From positions 227,285 through 291,284 of the forward strand of contig JAEUKA010000068.1 of assembly GCA_016794465.1 (NCBI GenBank): 64,000 bases of DNA, given 5' to 3'. The first letter of the stretch is position 1. Every line of letters begins with the position of its first letter. Both the position numbers and the translations under genes were made by a program. A model generated the notes under the pieces. That model ran no database searches. It was not told the origin of the DNA and saw only the letters and a list, made by a program, of their open reading frames with translations. Positions 7,951 to 16,376 of the stretch are shown piece by piece. The DNA comes from Myxococcales bacterium. GTDB taxonomy: Bacteria; Myxococcota_A; Polyangia; Palsa-1104; JAEUJZ01.

Positions 7951-9441
7951 ATGGAAGCGCAGACTACGACCCAAGTGGAGAGCAGTCAGCCGATTCTGTT
8001 AGACCAGAAGCTGGAGCAGAGTCTGGATGCGGTGATCAGCGCCACCACCGTCAATGACAAGAAAGAGCGGGACTCGGCGCGCGGTGAGATCGATCTGCTC
8101 ATTGCCAAAGTGATGTCGGGGCAGATCAAGCTGGAGGGACGGGTGGAGCGCGCGCTCCGCAAGTACATCAGCGAGCTGGATACCTTGATTTCCAAGCAGG
8201 TGAGCGCGGTCCTTCATCATCCCAAGTTTCAAAAGCTGGAGTCGACCTGGCGCGGCTTGCAGTTCCTGGTGCGAAACACCCAGATCACCAAAGATCTCAA
8301 GCTGCGGGTGCTCAATGTCACGCGCGATGAGCTGCATGAAGATCTGAAAAACGCCAAGGCGTTTGACAAGAGTCGCTACTACAAAAAGCTGGTCGAGGAA
8401 GTCTATGAGACGGCGGGTGGCGAGCCGTACGCGGCGGTGATCGGCGACTTCGAGTTCGACAGCAGCAATACAGACATCGAGTTTTTGACCGAGATGTCGA
8501 AGGTGTCGGCGCTGGCGCATGCTCCGTTTGTCGCGGCGGCGAGCGCGCGGATGTTTGACCTCAATGACTTCACTGAGCTGCCAGACAAGCACGTCGATCT
8601 GGGGGTGCAGTTTGCCAAGCCGAAGTACATCAACTGGAATCAGTTTCGCGAGACAGAGGAGTCGCGCTACGTCGGTCTGGTGGCGCCGCGCTTCCTGGTT
8701 CGGGAGCCGTACAGCGAAGGAAACTGCAAGGCCTCCTTTGCATTCCGGGAGGAGGTCGATGGTCGCGATCACAGCAAGTATCTGTGGGCCAACGCCGCGT
8801 ATGCGTTTGGTGCGCGCCTGACCGATGCGTTCTTCAACTACGGCTGGACGACCGCGATCATTGGGGAAGAGAGTGGCGGTCGGGTCGAGAACCTGCCGCT
8901 GCACTACTTTGATACCGAAGTAGGCTCCCAAGCGATCAAGTGTCCGACGGAAACCAAGATCTCTGATCCGCGCTGGGCAGAGCTTGCGGACCAGGGCTTC
9001 ATTCCGCTGGTCTACAAAGAGAACACCAACTTTGCGACGTTTTACACGGCGCCTTCTTGTCAGCGGCCACAGGTCTACGATCGATCGAGTGCGAACGCCA
9101 ACGCGCGACTGTCGGCCAGCCTGCCGTACATCTTTGCGGCCTCGCGGTTTGCGCACTACTTGAAGGTGATCAATCGCACCAAGCTCGGCTCGTTTGCGAC
9201 GCGCAAGACGCTGGAAGACTTCCTCAACCGCTGGATTCTCAACTACGTAGTTGGGAATGAGGATGCGAGCCAAGAGCTGAAGTCTTCCTATCCGCTTCAG
9301 GAAGCGCGCATCGATGTCGAGACAGTTGCCGGCAAGCCGGGGTGGTATCGCGCGGTGGCGTATCTGAAGCCGCACATGCACCTCGAAGCCGTAACCACCT
9401 CGCTGCGACTGGTGGCAGATCTGCCACAAAAGAAGCAGTGA
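7951..9441 (+). CDS. tssC: T6SS contractile sheath large subunit TssC/VipB
   Basis: About 496 residues. It is a strongly conserved TssC: LESTWRGLQFLV, the central IGDFEFD, FVAAASARMFDL, SRYVGLVAPRFLVREPY, FNYGWTTAIIG and LPYIFAASRFAHYLKV are all present in order. It pairs with TssB to build the sheath and carries the surface recognised by ClpV. The gene begins 3 bp after tssB. No truncation or odd residue was noticed. Confidence 0.97.
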   Translation: MEAQTTTQVESSQPILLDQKLEQSLDAVISATTVNDKKERDSARGEIDLLIAKVMSGQIKLEGRVERALRKYISELDTLISKQVSAVLHHPKFQKLESTWRGLQFLVRNTQITKDLKLRVLNVTRDELHEDLKNAKAFDKSRYYKKLVEEVYETAGGEPYAAVIGDFEFDSSNTDIEFLTEMSKVSALAHAPFVAAASARMFDLNDFTELPDKHVDLGVQFAKPKYINWNQFRETEESRYVGLVAPRFLVREPYSEGNCKASFAFREEVDGRDHSKYLWANAAYAFGARLTDAFFNYGWTTAIIGEESGGRVENLPLHYFDTEVGSQAIKCPTETKISDPRWAELADQGFIPLVYKENTNFATFYTAPSCQRPQVYDRSSANANARLSASLPYIFAASRFAHYLKVINRTKLGSFATRKTLEDFLNRWILNYVVGNEDASQELKSSYPLQEARIDVETVAGKPGWYRAVAYLKPHMHLEAVTTSLRLVADLPQKKQ

Positions 9442-9520
9442 CATTGGGGAGGGCGCCCTGGTCAAGCGAGCCTCCCTGCGTTCGTAGCTCTGCATAAGCA
9501 CAGGAGCAAAGGAGACAGAC

Positions 9521-10000
9521 ATGGCAAGTGATGCGTATCTTAAGATCAAAGACGTACCTGGATCGAGCAGCGACAAGGATCACAAAGACTGGGTAGAGGT
9601 CCTGTCGCACTCCTTCTCGATGCACATGCCGATCGGCGCCGGTCCGGGCGGAGTGCGCAACGCTGGGCGCGTCAACATTGAGGACTTTGTGATCACCAAA
9701 GCGGTCGACAAAGCCTCGCCCAGCATGATGCAGCACTGCTGCAAGGGAACCTACTTTCCGTCGATGGAAGTGGAGGTGATGAACGCCAACGGAGATCGCA
9801 ACAAGCTGATCAAGTACACGCTGGAGAACGTCTACATCTCGTCGTTCCGAACCGATCACCATGAGGGACAGATTCCCCATGAAGTGGTCGCGTTCAGCTT
9901 CGGCAAGATCAAGACGGAGTTCACTCCGGTGGTGGACGGCAAGCCGGGCTCGCCGCAGCGCGCCGGCTGGGACCGCGACAAGAACACTGCGGTGGCGTAA
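9521..10000 (+). CDS. hcp: Hcp tube protein (TssD)
   Basis: About 159 residues, the normal Hcp size. It starts MASDAYLKIKDVPGSS and carries the typical EVLSHSFSMHMP and VNIEDFVITKAVDKASP segments, plus a C-terminal VAFSFGKIKTEFTP. Hcp hexamers stack into the inner tube and can carry small effectors. There is a 79-bp gap after tssC with the SD-like sequence AGGAG about 17 bases before ATG and AAAGGAG closer. A hairpin follows the stop codon, which may set a higher level of hcp mRNA than of the downstream genes. Confidence 0.96.
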   Translation: MASDAYLKIKDVPGSSSDKDHKDWVEVLSHSFSMHMPIGAGPGGVRNAGRVNIEDFVITKAVDKASPSMMQHCCKGTYFPSMEVEVMNANGDRNKLIKYTLENVYISSFRTDHHEGQIPHEVVAFSFGKIKTEFTPVVDGKPGSPQRAGWDRDKNTAVA

Positions 10001-10007
10001 CGCAAAC

Positions 10008-10030
10008 CTCTCCGCTTGGGGGGCGGAGAG
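10008..10030 (+). terminator. Hairpin downstream of hcp
   Basis: CTCTCCGC (10008-10015) pairs exactly with GCGGAGAG (10023-10030) over a 7-base G-rich loop. Downstream is CCTGTCTGTTTTC, a weak T-run. It sits in the hcp-tssE gap, so it more likely acts as a partial terminator or an mRNA 3' stabiliser for hcp than as a full stop. Confidence 0.6.
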
Positions 10031-10054
10031 CCTGTCTGTTTTCGGAATGTGATC

Positions 10055-10645
10055 ATGAAAGTGGCGTCTACCTATCCGCTGCGCGCGAGTGTCCTGCGCC
10101 GACTGCTCGATGAGTCCTACGATCCGACTCCGCCGAGTCCGGGCGTGCTCAGCGATCTTTCTGATTCCGCAATGAAGAGTGAGGAGGCGCTGGAGCTTGG
10201 CTACATCACCCCGCTGCAGCTGCGCGAAGATCTGCTGCTCGATCTGAACTACTTGCTACAGACCACGCGGCTGTCGACGCGTCCGCTTGGGAATCGGTAT
10301 CCAGAAGTAAAGGCATCCATTTACTATTACGGACTGCCCGATCGCGCTTCGTTTGGCTACAGCGCCAGTGATCTGGGACGACTCGGGGCCGAGATTACCT
10401 TTGCTCTGCGGGTCTTTGAGCCTCGGCTGTCGCGGGTCATGGTCGATCTGTCGGATGTGACTGCCGAGGACTCGGTCGCGGTGTTCACCATCGGGGCAGA
10501 GCTGCGGGTTCCGCCGCGACCGGAAGCGGTGCGGTTGGCGGCGACGCTGCCGGTTCACTCCAAAGTGCTGCAAGTCAAGGATCAGCCACTGCCTCCTGCG
10601 GCCCAGAGTCTCCACGACTTCTACGTCTCTCTGCTCGAAGAGTGA
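10055..10645 (+). CDS. tssE: T6SS baseplate protein TssE (gp25-like)
   Basis: About 196 residues from ATG 10055. It is a lysozyme-like gp25 family protein: LRASVLRRLLDE near the start, LREDLLLDLNYLLQT, the Tyr-rich YPEVKASIYYYGLPD, then FEPRLSRVMVDL, which is the conserved gp25 end. TssE is a wedge component of the baseplate with TssF and TssG. A longer frame from 10016 would run through the post-hcp hairpin, so the ATG at 10055 is preferred. The stop abuts the tssF starts. Confidence 0.92.
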   Translation: MKVASTYPLRASVLRRLLDESYDPTPPSPGVLSDLSDSAMKSEEALELGYITPLQLREDLLLDLNYLLQTTRLSTRPLGNRYPEVKASIYYYGLPDRASFGYSASDLGRLGAEITFALRVFEPRLSRVMVDLSDVTAEDSVAVFTIGAELRVPPRPEAVRLAATLPVHSKVLQVKDQPLPPAAQSLHDFYVSLLEE

Positions 10646-10654
10646 GTGCGTGTG

Positions 10655-12532
10655 ATGGTAGAGAACCTGCTTGAGTATTACGAACGCGAGCTGACCTTCC
10701 TGCGGCGCCTTGGTGGGGAGTTCTCCCGTCGCTATCCCAAGATCGCGAAGCGACTCCTTTTGGAGCCGGACAAGTGTGATGATCCACATGTCGAGCGAAT
10801 CCTGGAAGGCGTGGCGTTCCTTGCGGCGCGGGTTCATCGCAAGCTCGATGAGGAGTTCCCCGAGATCGCGGGCTCCTTCATCGAGTCGCTGCTGCCGCAC
10901 TATCTGCAGCCGATTCCTTCTCTGTCCATCGCGCAAATTCATCCGAAGCCCGGCAAGTGGCTGGATCTGCCAGCGGGCGTGCAGCTACAGACTCGGCTCA
11001 TCCGTGCCTACAACACCCGCTGTAAGTTCCGAACCTGTCTGCCAGTGCAGTCCTGGCCGGTGGTGGTGTCCGAGCTTTCCTGGGCTTCACCGGGGACGCT
11101 GCGCCTCCCTTCCGAGCGGTCTTGTCCGTCGGTGCTGCGGATGATCTTGCGCTGTACCGAAGGATCGTTTGCGGCTCTTAAGCCGCCGCAGGCGCGCGAC
11201 TCTCTGCGGCTGTATCTGGATGGTCCGCGTCAGTTTGCACTGTATGAGCTTCTGCTGTCCTGCTCCGCTTCGCAGCTTTCGCCGCAGGTCTTGCTGCGTA
11301 CCACCGACGGCGCGCTGCTACCCCTGTCCCTGCGGCCAGTTGGATTTGAGCCGAGCGAAGGACTGCTTCCCTACAGCGGACGGAGCTTTTTGGGACAGAG
11401 ACTCCTGACCGAATATTTTGCATTTCCTAGCAAGTTTCTGTTTGTCGATCTCGGTGGTTTTTCTGAAAAGATTCGCAGTCGTCTCGACGAGCGCGCCGAG
11501 GTTCTGTTTCTGTCGGGTATCCCAGCGGGCACGCTGATTCCACAGCTTGATGATGTGAAGCTGGGCTGTGTTCCGATCGTGAACTTGTTCGCGCAGCCGG
11601 CGGAGCCGATCAACCTGTCGCACACCCGAACAGAGTATCGCGTCGTTCCGGATGCTCGTCATCAAGACACCACCGAGGTCTATGCCATTGAGGAAGTGGT
11701 GGCGGCGCAGCTTGGCAAGAGTGAAGTGCAGGTCTATCGGCCTCTATATGGCCTGTCGGATCGACTTCCTTCCGTCGCGGAGAGCCCGCAAGGGGGTCAG
11801 TACTATGTCCAGAGTCGGCGTACCCAAGAGGACGGCAGCGAGGTCTATCTGTCGCTGGTCGATCGCAGCTTTTCCCCGCGCAACACCGGACATGACACGC
11901 TGCTGGTTTCCACACTCTGTACCAATCGACTGCTTGCGGGGCGTCTGCCGCTGGGGACGGCGCGGCGTGCCCGAGCCATAGGAAAGCAGACAGAGCGCGG
12001 CGTGGCTGATGAGTACGAGCTGGAAACAGAGGGCGACTTTCAGCCGGCGGCCAGCTTCGCAGACTCGATTGCTCAGGTGGACTGTCTGGAGCGACCGACA
12101 GCGCCGCTGCCCCTTCCGACCGATAAGAGCTTGCTGTGGCGGCTGGTGTCGCACCTGGGACTGAATCATCACTCGCTGGGATTTTCACCGGAAGGAGTGC
12201 TGGCGCTGCGCGAGCTGCTCAGTCTGTATGATCGCAGCGCGGCGGGGGAAGCCTCTCTACAGGTGTCCGGAGTGGTGGCTCTGCACACGGAACGGACGGT
12301 GGCGCGGGCGCGCGATGGACTGCCGGGATTTTGTCGCGGCCTGGCAATTACCATCACGCTGCGCGAAGAAAACTTCGTCGGTGGCAGTGCCTATCTGTTT
12401 GCCTCTGTGTTGGATCGCTTCTTCGCCCAGTACGTCACCCTCAACTCCTTTACGCAGCTCTCGGCAGTCAATGAACAGGGTCGTATGATCGGCCGCTTTG
12501 CTCCCCGCATGGGCGAAAGGGCGGTGCTGTGA
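10655..12532 (+). CDS. tssF: T6SS baseplate protein TssF
   Basis: About 625 residues. The diagnostic N-terminus is LLEYYERELTFLRRLGGEFS and PKIAKRLLLEPDKCDDPHVERILEG, followed by ESLLPHYLQPIPS. TssF (VasA/ImpG) is a large baseplate wedge protein. The ATG at 10655 is chosen because it begins at the usual place of the family; GTG codons at 10646 and 10652 directly after the tssE stop are possible. The 3' end overlaps tssG in a GTGA, indicating translational coupling. Confidence 0.95.
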   Translation: MVENLLEYYERELTFLRRLGGEFSRRYPKIAKRLLLEPDKCDDPHVERILEGVAFLAARVHRKLDEEFPEIAGSFIESLLPHYLQPIPSLSIAQIHPKPGKWLDLPAGVQLQTRLIRAYNTRCKFRTCLPVQSWPVVVSELSWASPGTLRLPSERSCPSVLRMILRCTEGSFAALKPPQARDSLRLYLDGPRQFALYELLLSCSASQLSPQVLLRTTDGALLPLSLRPVGFEPSEGLLPYSGRSFLGQRLLTEYFAFPSKFLFVDLGGFSEKIRSRLDERAEVLFLSGIPAGTLIPQLDDVKLGCVPIVNLFAQPAEPINLSHTRTEYRVVPDARHQDTTEVYAIEEVVAAQLGKSEVQVYRPLYGLSDRLPSVAESPQGGQYYVQSRRTQEDGSEVYLSLVDRSFSPRNTGHDTLLVSTLCTNRLLAGRLPLGTARRARAIGKQTERGVADEYELETEGDFQPAASFADSIAQVDCLERPTAPLPLPTDKSLLWRLVSHLGLNHHSLGFSPEGVLALRELLSLYDRSAAGEASLQVSGVVALHTERTVARARDGLPGFCRGLAITITLREENFVGGSAYLFASVLDRFFAQYVTLNSFTQLSAVNEQGRMIGRFAPRMGERAVL

Positions 12533-13680
12533 AGACGCTACAGACCGTCGCTGAGCGCCTGCTGGGTGGAGAGGAGTACCGATTTTCCTTTTTCCAAGCG
12601 GTACGGCTCTGCGATCTTCTGTTTGCGCGGGAGAGCTGGCAGCGGACTGGCTGGGGTGACTTCCCAGAGTCCGAGCCGCTGCGCTTTCTGGCCCGGGTTT
12701 CGATGGCCTTCCCACCGAGTGAGCTGTATGCGCTCGGCTATGATCCGGAAGACGGTCAGCAGTTCGACAGAGCATCGCGAACTCCGCGTGCGCTCGATGC
12801 AAGTCAGCCGCGCATTCCGCTGGCGATGACCGTGAACTTCTTTGGACTGTTTGGTCCCAAAGGAGTCCTGCCGCTTCACTATACCGAGCTGGTGATGCGA
12901 CGGACTCGACTTGGAGACACCGCGCTGCGCGACTTTTTTGACAAGCTGGGACATCGCTTCATCGCCTTCTTTTATCGGGCCTGGGCCAAGCACAGAATCG
13001 GGGTTGGGTATGAGTGGGCGGCCCGCCACAGTGCGCGCCAGAGTCCGTCTTTGGCTACGCCCCGGCGGGTAATGGATGACTTTTCACGCTATCTGCGCAG
13101 CCTGGTCGGACTCGGTTTGCCGTCGCTGCAAGAGCGGATGGCGGTTCCTGATGAGGTCATTCAGTATTACGCAGGAGTCTTTTCGCAGCAGCATCGACCA
13201 AAGATTTCACTGGCGCGTCTTGTGCAGGAGTACTTTGCGCTGCCTCCTTCCTCGGTCTTCATCGAAGAGTTTGTGCCGCAGGTGTTGCCGCTGCCCCAGT
13301 CCGAACAGAGTCGGCTGGGAGAGGCGCAGAGTGAGCTAGGAGTCTCGACGGTGATTGGCGATGAAGTCCTGCTCGAAGACTCCAAGTTCGAGCTGCGGCT
13401 GGGCCCGTTTGAGCTGCCCCAGTTCCGGGCGTTTCTGCCTCCGCAAGACGGGCAACACAAGGGCGAGACGTTTGTGAGTCTGGTGCAGCTTGTGCGATTT
13501 TACGTTGGTCCAGAGCTCGACTTTGATGTCCGGCTGGTGCTGAAAAGGGAGTCCGCGTTTCACTGTGCGCTCGGTGGTGGTGCCGACAGTGCAGCCATCA
13601 TTGGCGTGGCGGCCTGGCTGCTGGGGGAGCTGCCCGCAGCGGATCTGGCTGACAGCGTCTTTCCGAGCACGCTGGCGTAG
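12529..13680 (+). CDS. tssG: T6SS baseplate protein TssG
   Basis: About 383 residues, starting at a GTG inside the tssF stop (GTGA). Recognisable TssG (VasB/ImpH) segments are FSFFQAVRLCDLL, LRFLARVSMAFPPSE, MTVNFFGLFGPKGVLPLHYTE and FFDKLGHRFIAFFYRAW. It works with TssE, TssF and TssK in the baseplate wedge. The length is a little above the common 300-350 residues, mostly through the C-terminal part, which still shows the VRFYVGPELDFDVRLVL pattern of the family. Confidence 0.94.
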   Translation: MKTLQTVAERLLGGEEYRFSFFQAVRLCDLLFARESWQRTGWGDFPESEPLRFLARVSMAFPPSELYALGYDPEDGQQFDRASRTPRALDASQPRIPLAMTVNFFGLFGPKGVLPLHYTELVMRRTRLGDTALRDFFDKLGHRFIAFFYRAWAKHRIGVGYEWAARHSARQSPSLATPRRVMDDFSRYLRSLVGLGLPSLQERMAVPDEVIQYYAGVFSQQHRPKISLARLVQEYFALPPSSVFIEEFVPQVLPLPQSEQSRLGEAQSELGVSTVIGDEVLLEDSKFELRLGPFELPQFRAFLPPQDGQHKGETFVSLVQLVRFYVGPELDFDVRLVLKRESAFHCALGGGADSAAIIGVAAWLLGELPAADLADSVFPSTLA

Positions 13681-13733
13681 TGGAAGTTTCAGAAGCTGGG
13701 AATCCGAACAGAAAGAGAGAAGCGAAGTCTGTC

Positions 13734-16352
13734 ATGAACGCCATACATCTACGCTCCCTGATCTCTCGGCTCAACGACTCGAGTCGCAGCTCGCTGGAAG
13801 CGGCGATTGCGATGTGTGTCAGCCGAGGTCACCATCACGTGGATCTCGAGCACTTTCTGCTGCGGCTGACCGAGCAAGTGGACGGTGATGTCGCAAACAT
13901 CCTGCGTCACTTTGATGTCGATACCTCGCGACTGACTCGCGATCTGAGCCGAGGCCTGGATCGCTTTCAGACTGGCAACACGCGCGCGCCGGCCTTTGCG
14001 CACAGAGTCCTGACCTGGCTGGCCAAGGCGTGGCTGTGTGCGTCGGTGGACTTCGAGGCCAGTCGGGTCCGCTCCGGTCACATCTTGCTGGCCGCACTGC
14101 GCGATGAAGATCTCAGTCCGATCGTGCGCGACATCTCTTCCGAGCTGGCGCGGATCTCGGTCGAGACACTGGAACAGCAGCTGACCAAGATCTGTGCGGG
14201 CACCAGTGAAGACAGACAAGCGATCAAGGAACGGGCCTCATCAGCGACGGGAACAGAGCCTCCTTCGGAGTCCTCCCAAGCGCTCGATCGCTTCACCACA
14301 GATCTGACCGCGCGGGCCCGGGATGGCAAGCTGGAAGCAGTGCTGGGCCGAGACAGCGAGATTCGCAAGATGGTTGCGATCCTGCTGCGCTACCGGCAGA
14401 ACAATCCGATCCTCGTCGGGGAAGCCGGGGTGGGAAAGACTGCTTTGGTCGAAGGACTGGCGCTAAAAATTGCAGCGGGAAGAGTCCCAGCGGCTCTGCA
14501 AAAGGTATCGCTGCGGGTGCTTGATCTGGGACTCCTACAGGCCGGGGCGGGAGTCCGGGGAGAGTTTGAGAATCGACTCAAGACCATCCTTGCCGAAGTG
14601 AAGGCAGCGACGACCCCGACCATTCTGTTCATCGATGAAGCGCATACTCTGATCGGCGCGGGCGGACAGGCCGGGCAGGGGGATGCTGCGAACCTGCTCA
14701 AGCCGGCCCTGGCACGGGGAGAGCTGCGCTGCATCGCCGCCACGACCTGGAGTGAGTACAAGCAGTACTTTGAGGATGATGCCGCGCTGACCCGTCGCTT
14801 CCAGATGGTGAAAGTAGAAGAACCGGAGCCGGCGCGCGCCGAGATCATGCTGCGCGGAGTGGTGCCGGTGTTAGAGAGACATCACGGTCTGCGCGTCCTT
14901 CCGGAAGCGATCGCTGCTGCGGTTGCACTGTCCCATCGCTACATTGCCGATCGGCAGTTACCCGACAAAGCGGTCAGCGTGTTGTCGACGGCAGCGGCGC
15001 AGGTAGCGCTCAGTCAGCAGGCGACTCCTTTTGCAATAGAGGAGTGTCAGAGGCGTCTTTTCGAGATCGACAGCGAGCTGTCTCTGCTGCGGCGCGAAGT
15101 GCACCGGACTCCTTCCGAACAGGAACGGGAAGAGCTGCTCATCACCGAGCGCGCGCAGGTGGAATCAGAGCAGGCTCTGCTAACCAAGCGACACAGCGAG
15201 GAGCTGGCGCTGGTGTCACAGGTTGGGCAGCTGCGAAAGGAGTTAGCCGGTCCGATCTCGTCCCAGGATGCGGCGGCGCGACTCTTGACGCTGCAACAGA
15301 CTCTGCGGGACAGCCAAGGAGAGACTCCCCTGGTCTATGACTGTGTCAGTGCGCAGTCGGTGGCCGAGGTGGTGTCGAGCTTTACCGGCATTCCGATCGG
15401 CAAGATGGTGCGCGATGAACTGCAGACGGTGCTGTCGCTGGGCGAGCTGCTCGGTCGGCGCGTCTACGGACAGGATCATGCCCTGACGGCGCTGGCCGAG
15501 CGGATTGCGGTCAGTCGCGCCGAGCTGGAAGCGCCAAATCGCCCGATCGGAGTGTTTCTCCTCGTCGGTCCGAGCGGAGTCGGCAAGACCGAGACGGCCT
15601 TGGCGCTGGCGGACGCTCTGTATGGTGGCGAACGCAACATCATCACCATCAACATGTCAGAGTACAAAGAGAGTCACAGTGGTGCAGCGCTGAAAGGGGC
15701 TCCTCCGGGCTACGTAGGCTATGGCAAAGGAGGCGTCCTGACCGAGGCGGTGCGGCGCAGACCGTACTCTGTGGTGCTGCTGGATGAGTTCGAGAAAGCG
15801 CACCGCGAAGTGAAGCAGATCTTCTATGGCGTCTTTGATACCGGAATCCTCAAAGATGCCACCGGACGCGAGGTCAACTTTCGCAACACGGTGATCCTTT
15901 TGACCTCCAATGTTGGTGCGCGCAAGATCGCAGGACTGGGTGCAGACCCGAGCGCGCTCCCGTCGCCAGAGCAGCTGCTTACGGCGATCCGTGAGGAGCT
16001 GATTGACGCGTTTGAGGAGGCACTCCTGGGCCGGATGACGCCGATTCCGTACTATCCGCTGGACCCCAAACGACTCCTTCAGATCGCGCGACTGCAGCTT
16101 TACAAGATCACCGAGCGACTGTGGGAACGGCACCGCGCCCAGCTGCAAGTGGACGATGCGGTGGTCGAGCACTTGGTGTCGCAGTGCAAGACCGCAGAGA
16201 TCGGAGCGCGCGCGGTGGAGCAGCTCATCAACCGGACACTCCTTTCGGTCCTGTCCAGAGAGCTTCTGGTACGGATTACCGAAGGGAAGCAGACTGCCGC
16301 CGTTCACGTCGGTCTTGGCGATGGTGGCGCGATGAAGATCGATCTGACCTAA
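13734..16352 (+). CDS. clpV: T6SS sheath-recycling AAA+ ATPase ClpV (TssH)
   Basis: About 872 residues. The N-terminal ClpV domain (MNAIHLRSLISRLNDSS, then CVSRGHHHVDLEHFLLRL) is followed by two AAA+ modules. The first has Walker A GEAGVGKTA near residue 230 and Walker B ILFIDEAHTL. The second has Walker A GPSGVGKTE near 611 and Walker B VVLLDEFEKAH. A coiled middle region lies between them. It extracts TssC from contracted sheaths for reuse. ATG 13734 matches the family start; the frame is open back to 13680 but that extension is polar and unlike ClpV. Confidence 0.96.
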   Translation: MNAIHLRSLISRLNDSSRSSLEAAIAMCVSRGHHHVDLEHFLLRLTEQVDGDVANILRHFDVDTSRLTRDLSRGLDRFQTGNTRAPAFAHRVLTWLAKAWLCASVDFEASRVRSGHILLAALRDEDLSPIVRDISSELARISVETLEQQLTKICAGTSEDRQAIKERASSATGTEPPSESSQALDRFTTDLTARARDGKLEAVLGRDSEIRKMVAILLRYRQNNPILVGEAGVGKTALVEGLALKIAAGRVPAALQKVSLRVLDLGLLQAGAGVRGEFENRLKTILAEVKAATTPTILFIDEAHTLIGAGGQAGQGDAANLLKPALARGELRCIAATTWSEYKQYFEDDAALTRRFQMVKVEEPEPARAEIMLRGVVPVLERHHGLRVLPEAIAAAVALSHRYIADRQLPDKAVSVLSTAAAQVALSQQATPFAIEECQRRLFEIDSELSLLRREVHRTPSEQEREELLITERAQVESEQALLTKRHSEELALVSQVGQLRKELAGPISSQDAAARLLTLQQTLRDSQGETPLVYDCVSAQSVAEVVSSFTGIPIGKMVRDELQTVLSLGELLGRRVYGQDHALTALAERIAVSRAELEAPNRPIGVFLLVGPSGVGKTETALALADALYGGERNIITINMSEYKESHSGAALKGAPPGYVGYGKGGVLTEAVRRRPYSVVLLDEFEKAHREVKQIFYGVFDTGILKDATGREVNFRNTVILLTSNVGARKIAGLGADPSALPSPEQLLTAIREELIDAFEEALLGRMTPIPYYPLDPKRLLQIARLQLYKITERLWERHRAQLQVDDAVVEHLVSQCKTAEIGARAVEQLINRTLLSVLSRELLVRITEGKQTAAVHVGLGDGGAMKIDLT

Positions 16353-16376
16353 CCGGAACTTCATAAGGGAGCTGCG

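Noticed and set aside
9446..9476. Hairpin between tssC and hcp
   Set aside because: GGGAGG and CCTCCC can pair but only over 6 bases with an 18-base loop; too weak to annotate.
7999..9576. Long open frame of 525 codons on the minus strand over tssC
   Set aside because: It is antisense to a highly conserved sheath gene; the predicted protein is Arg/Leu-rich with no domain, typical of a shadow frame in G+C-rich DNA.
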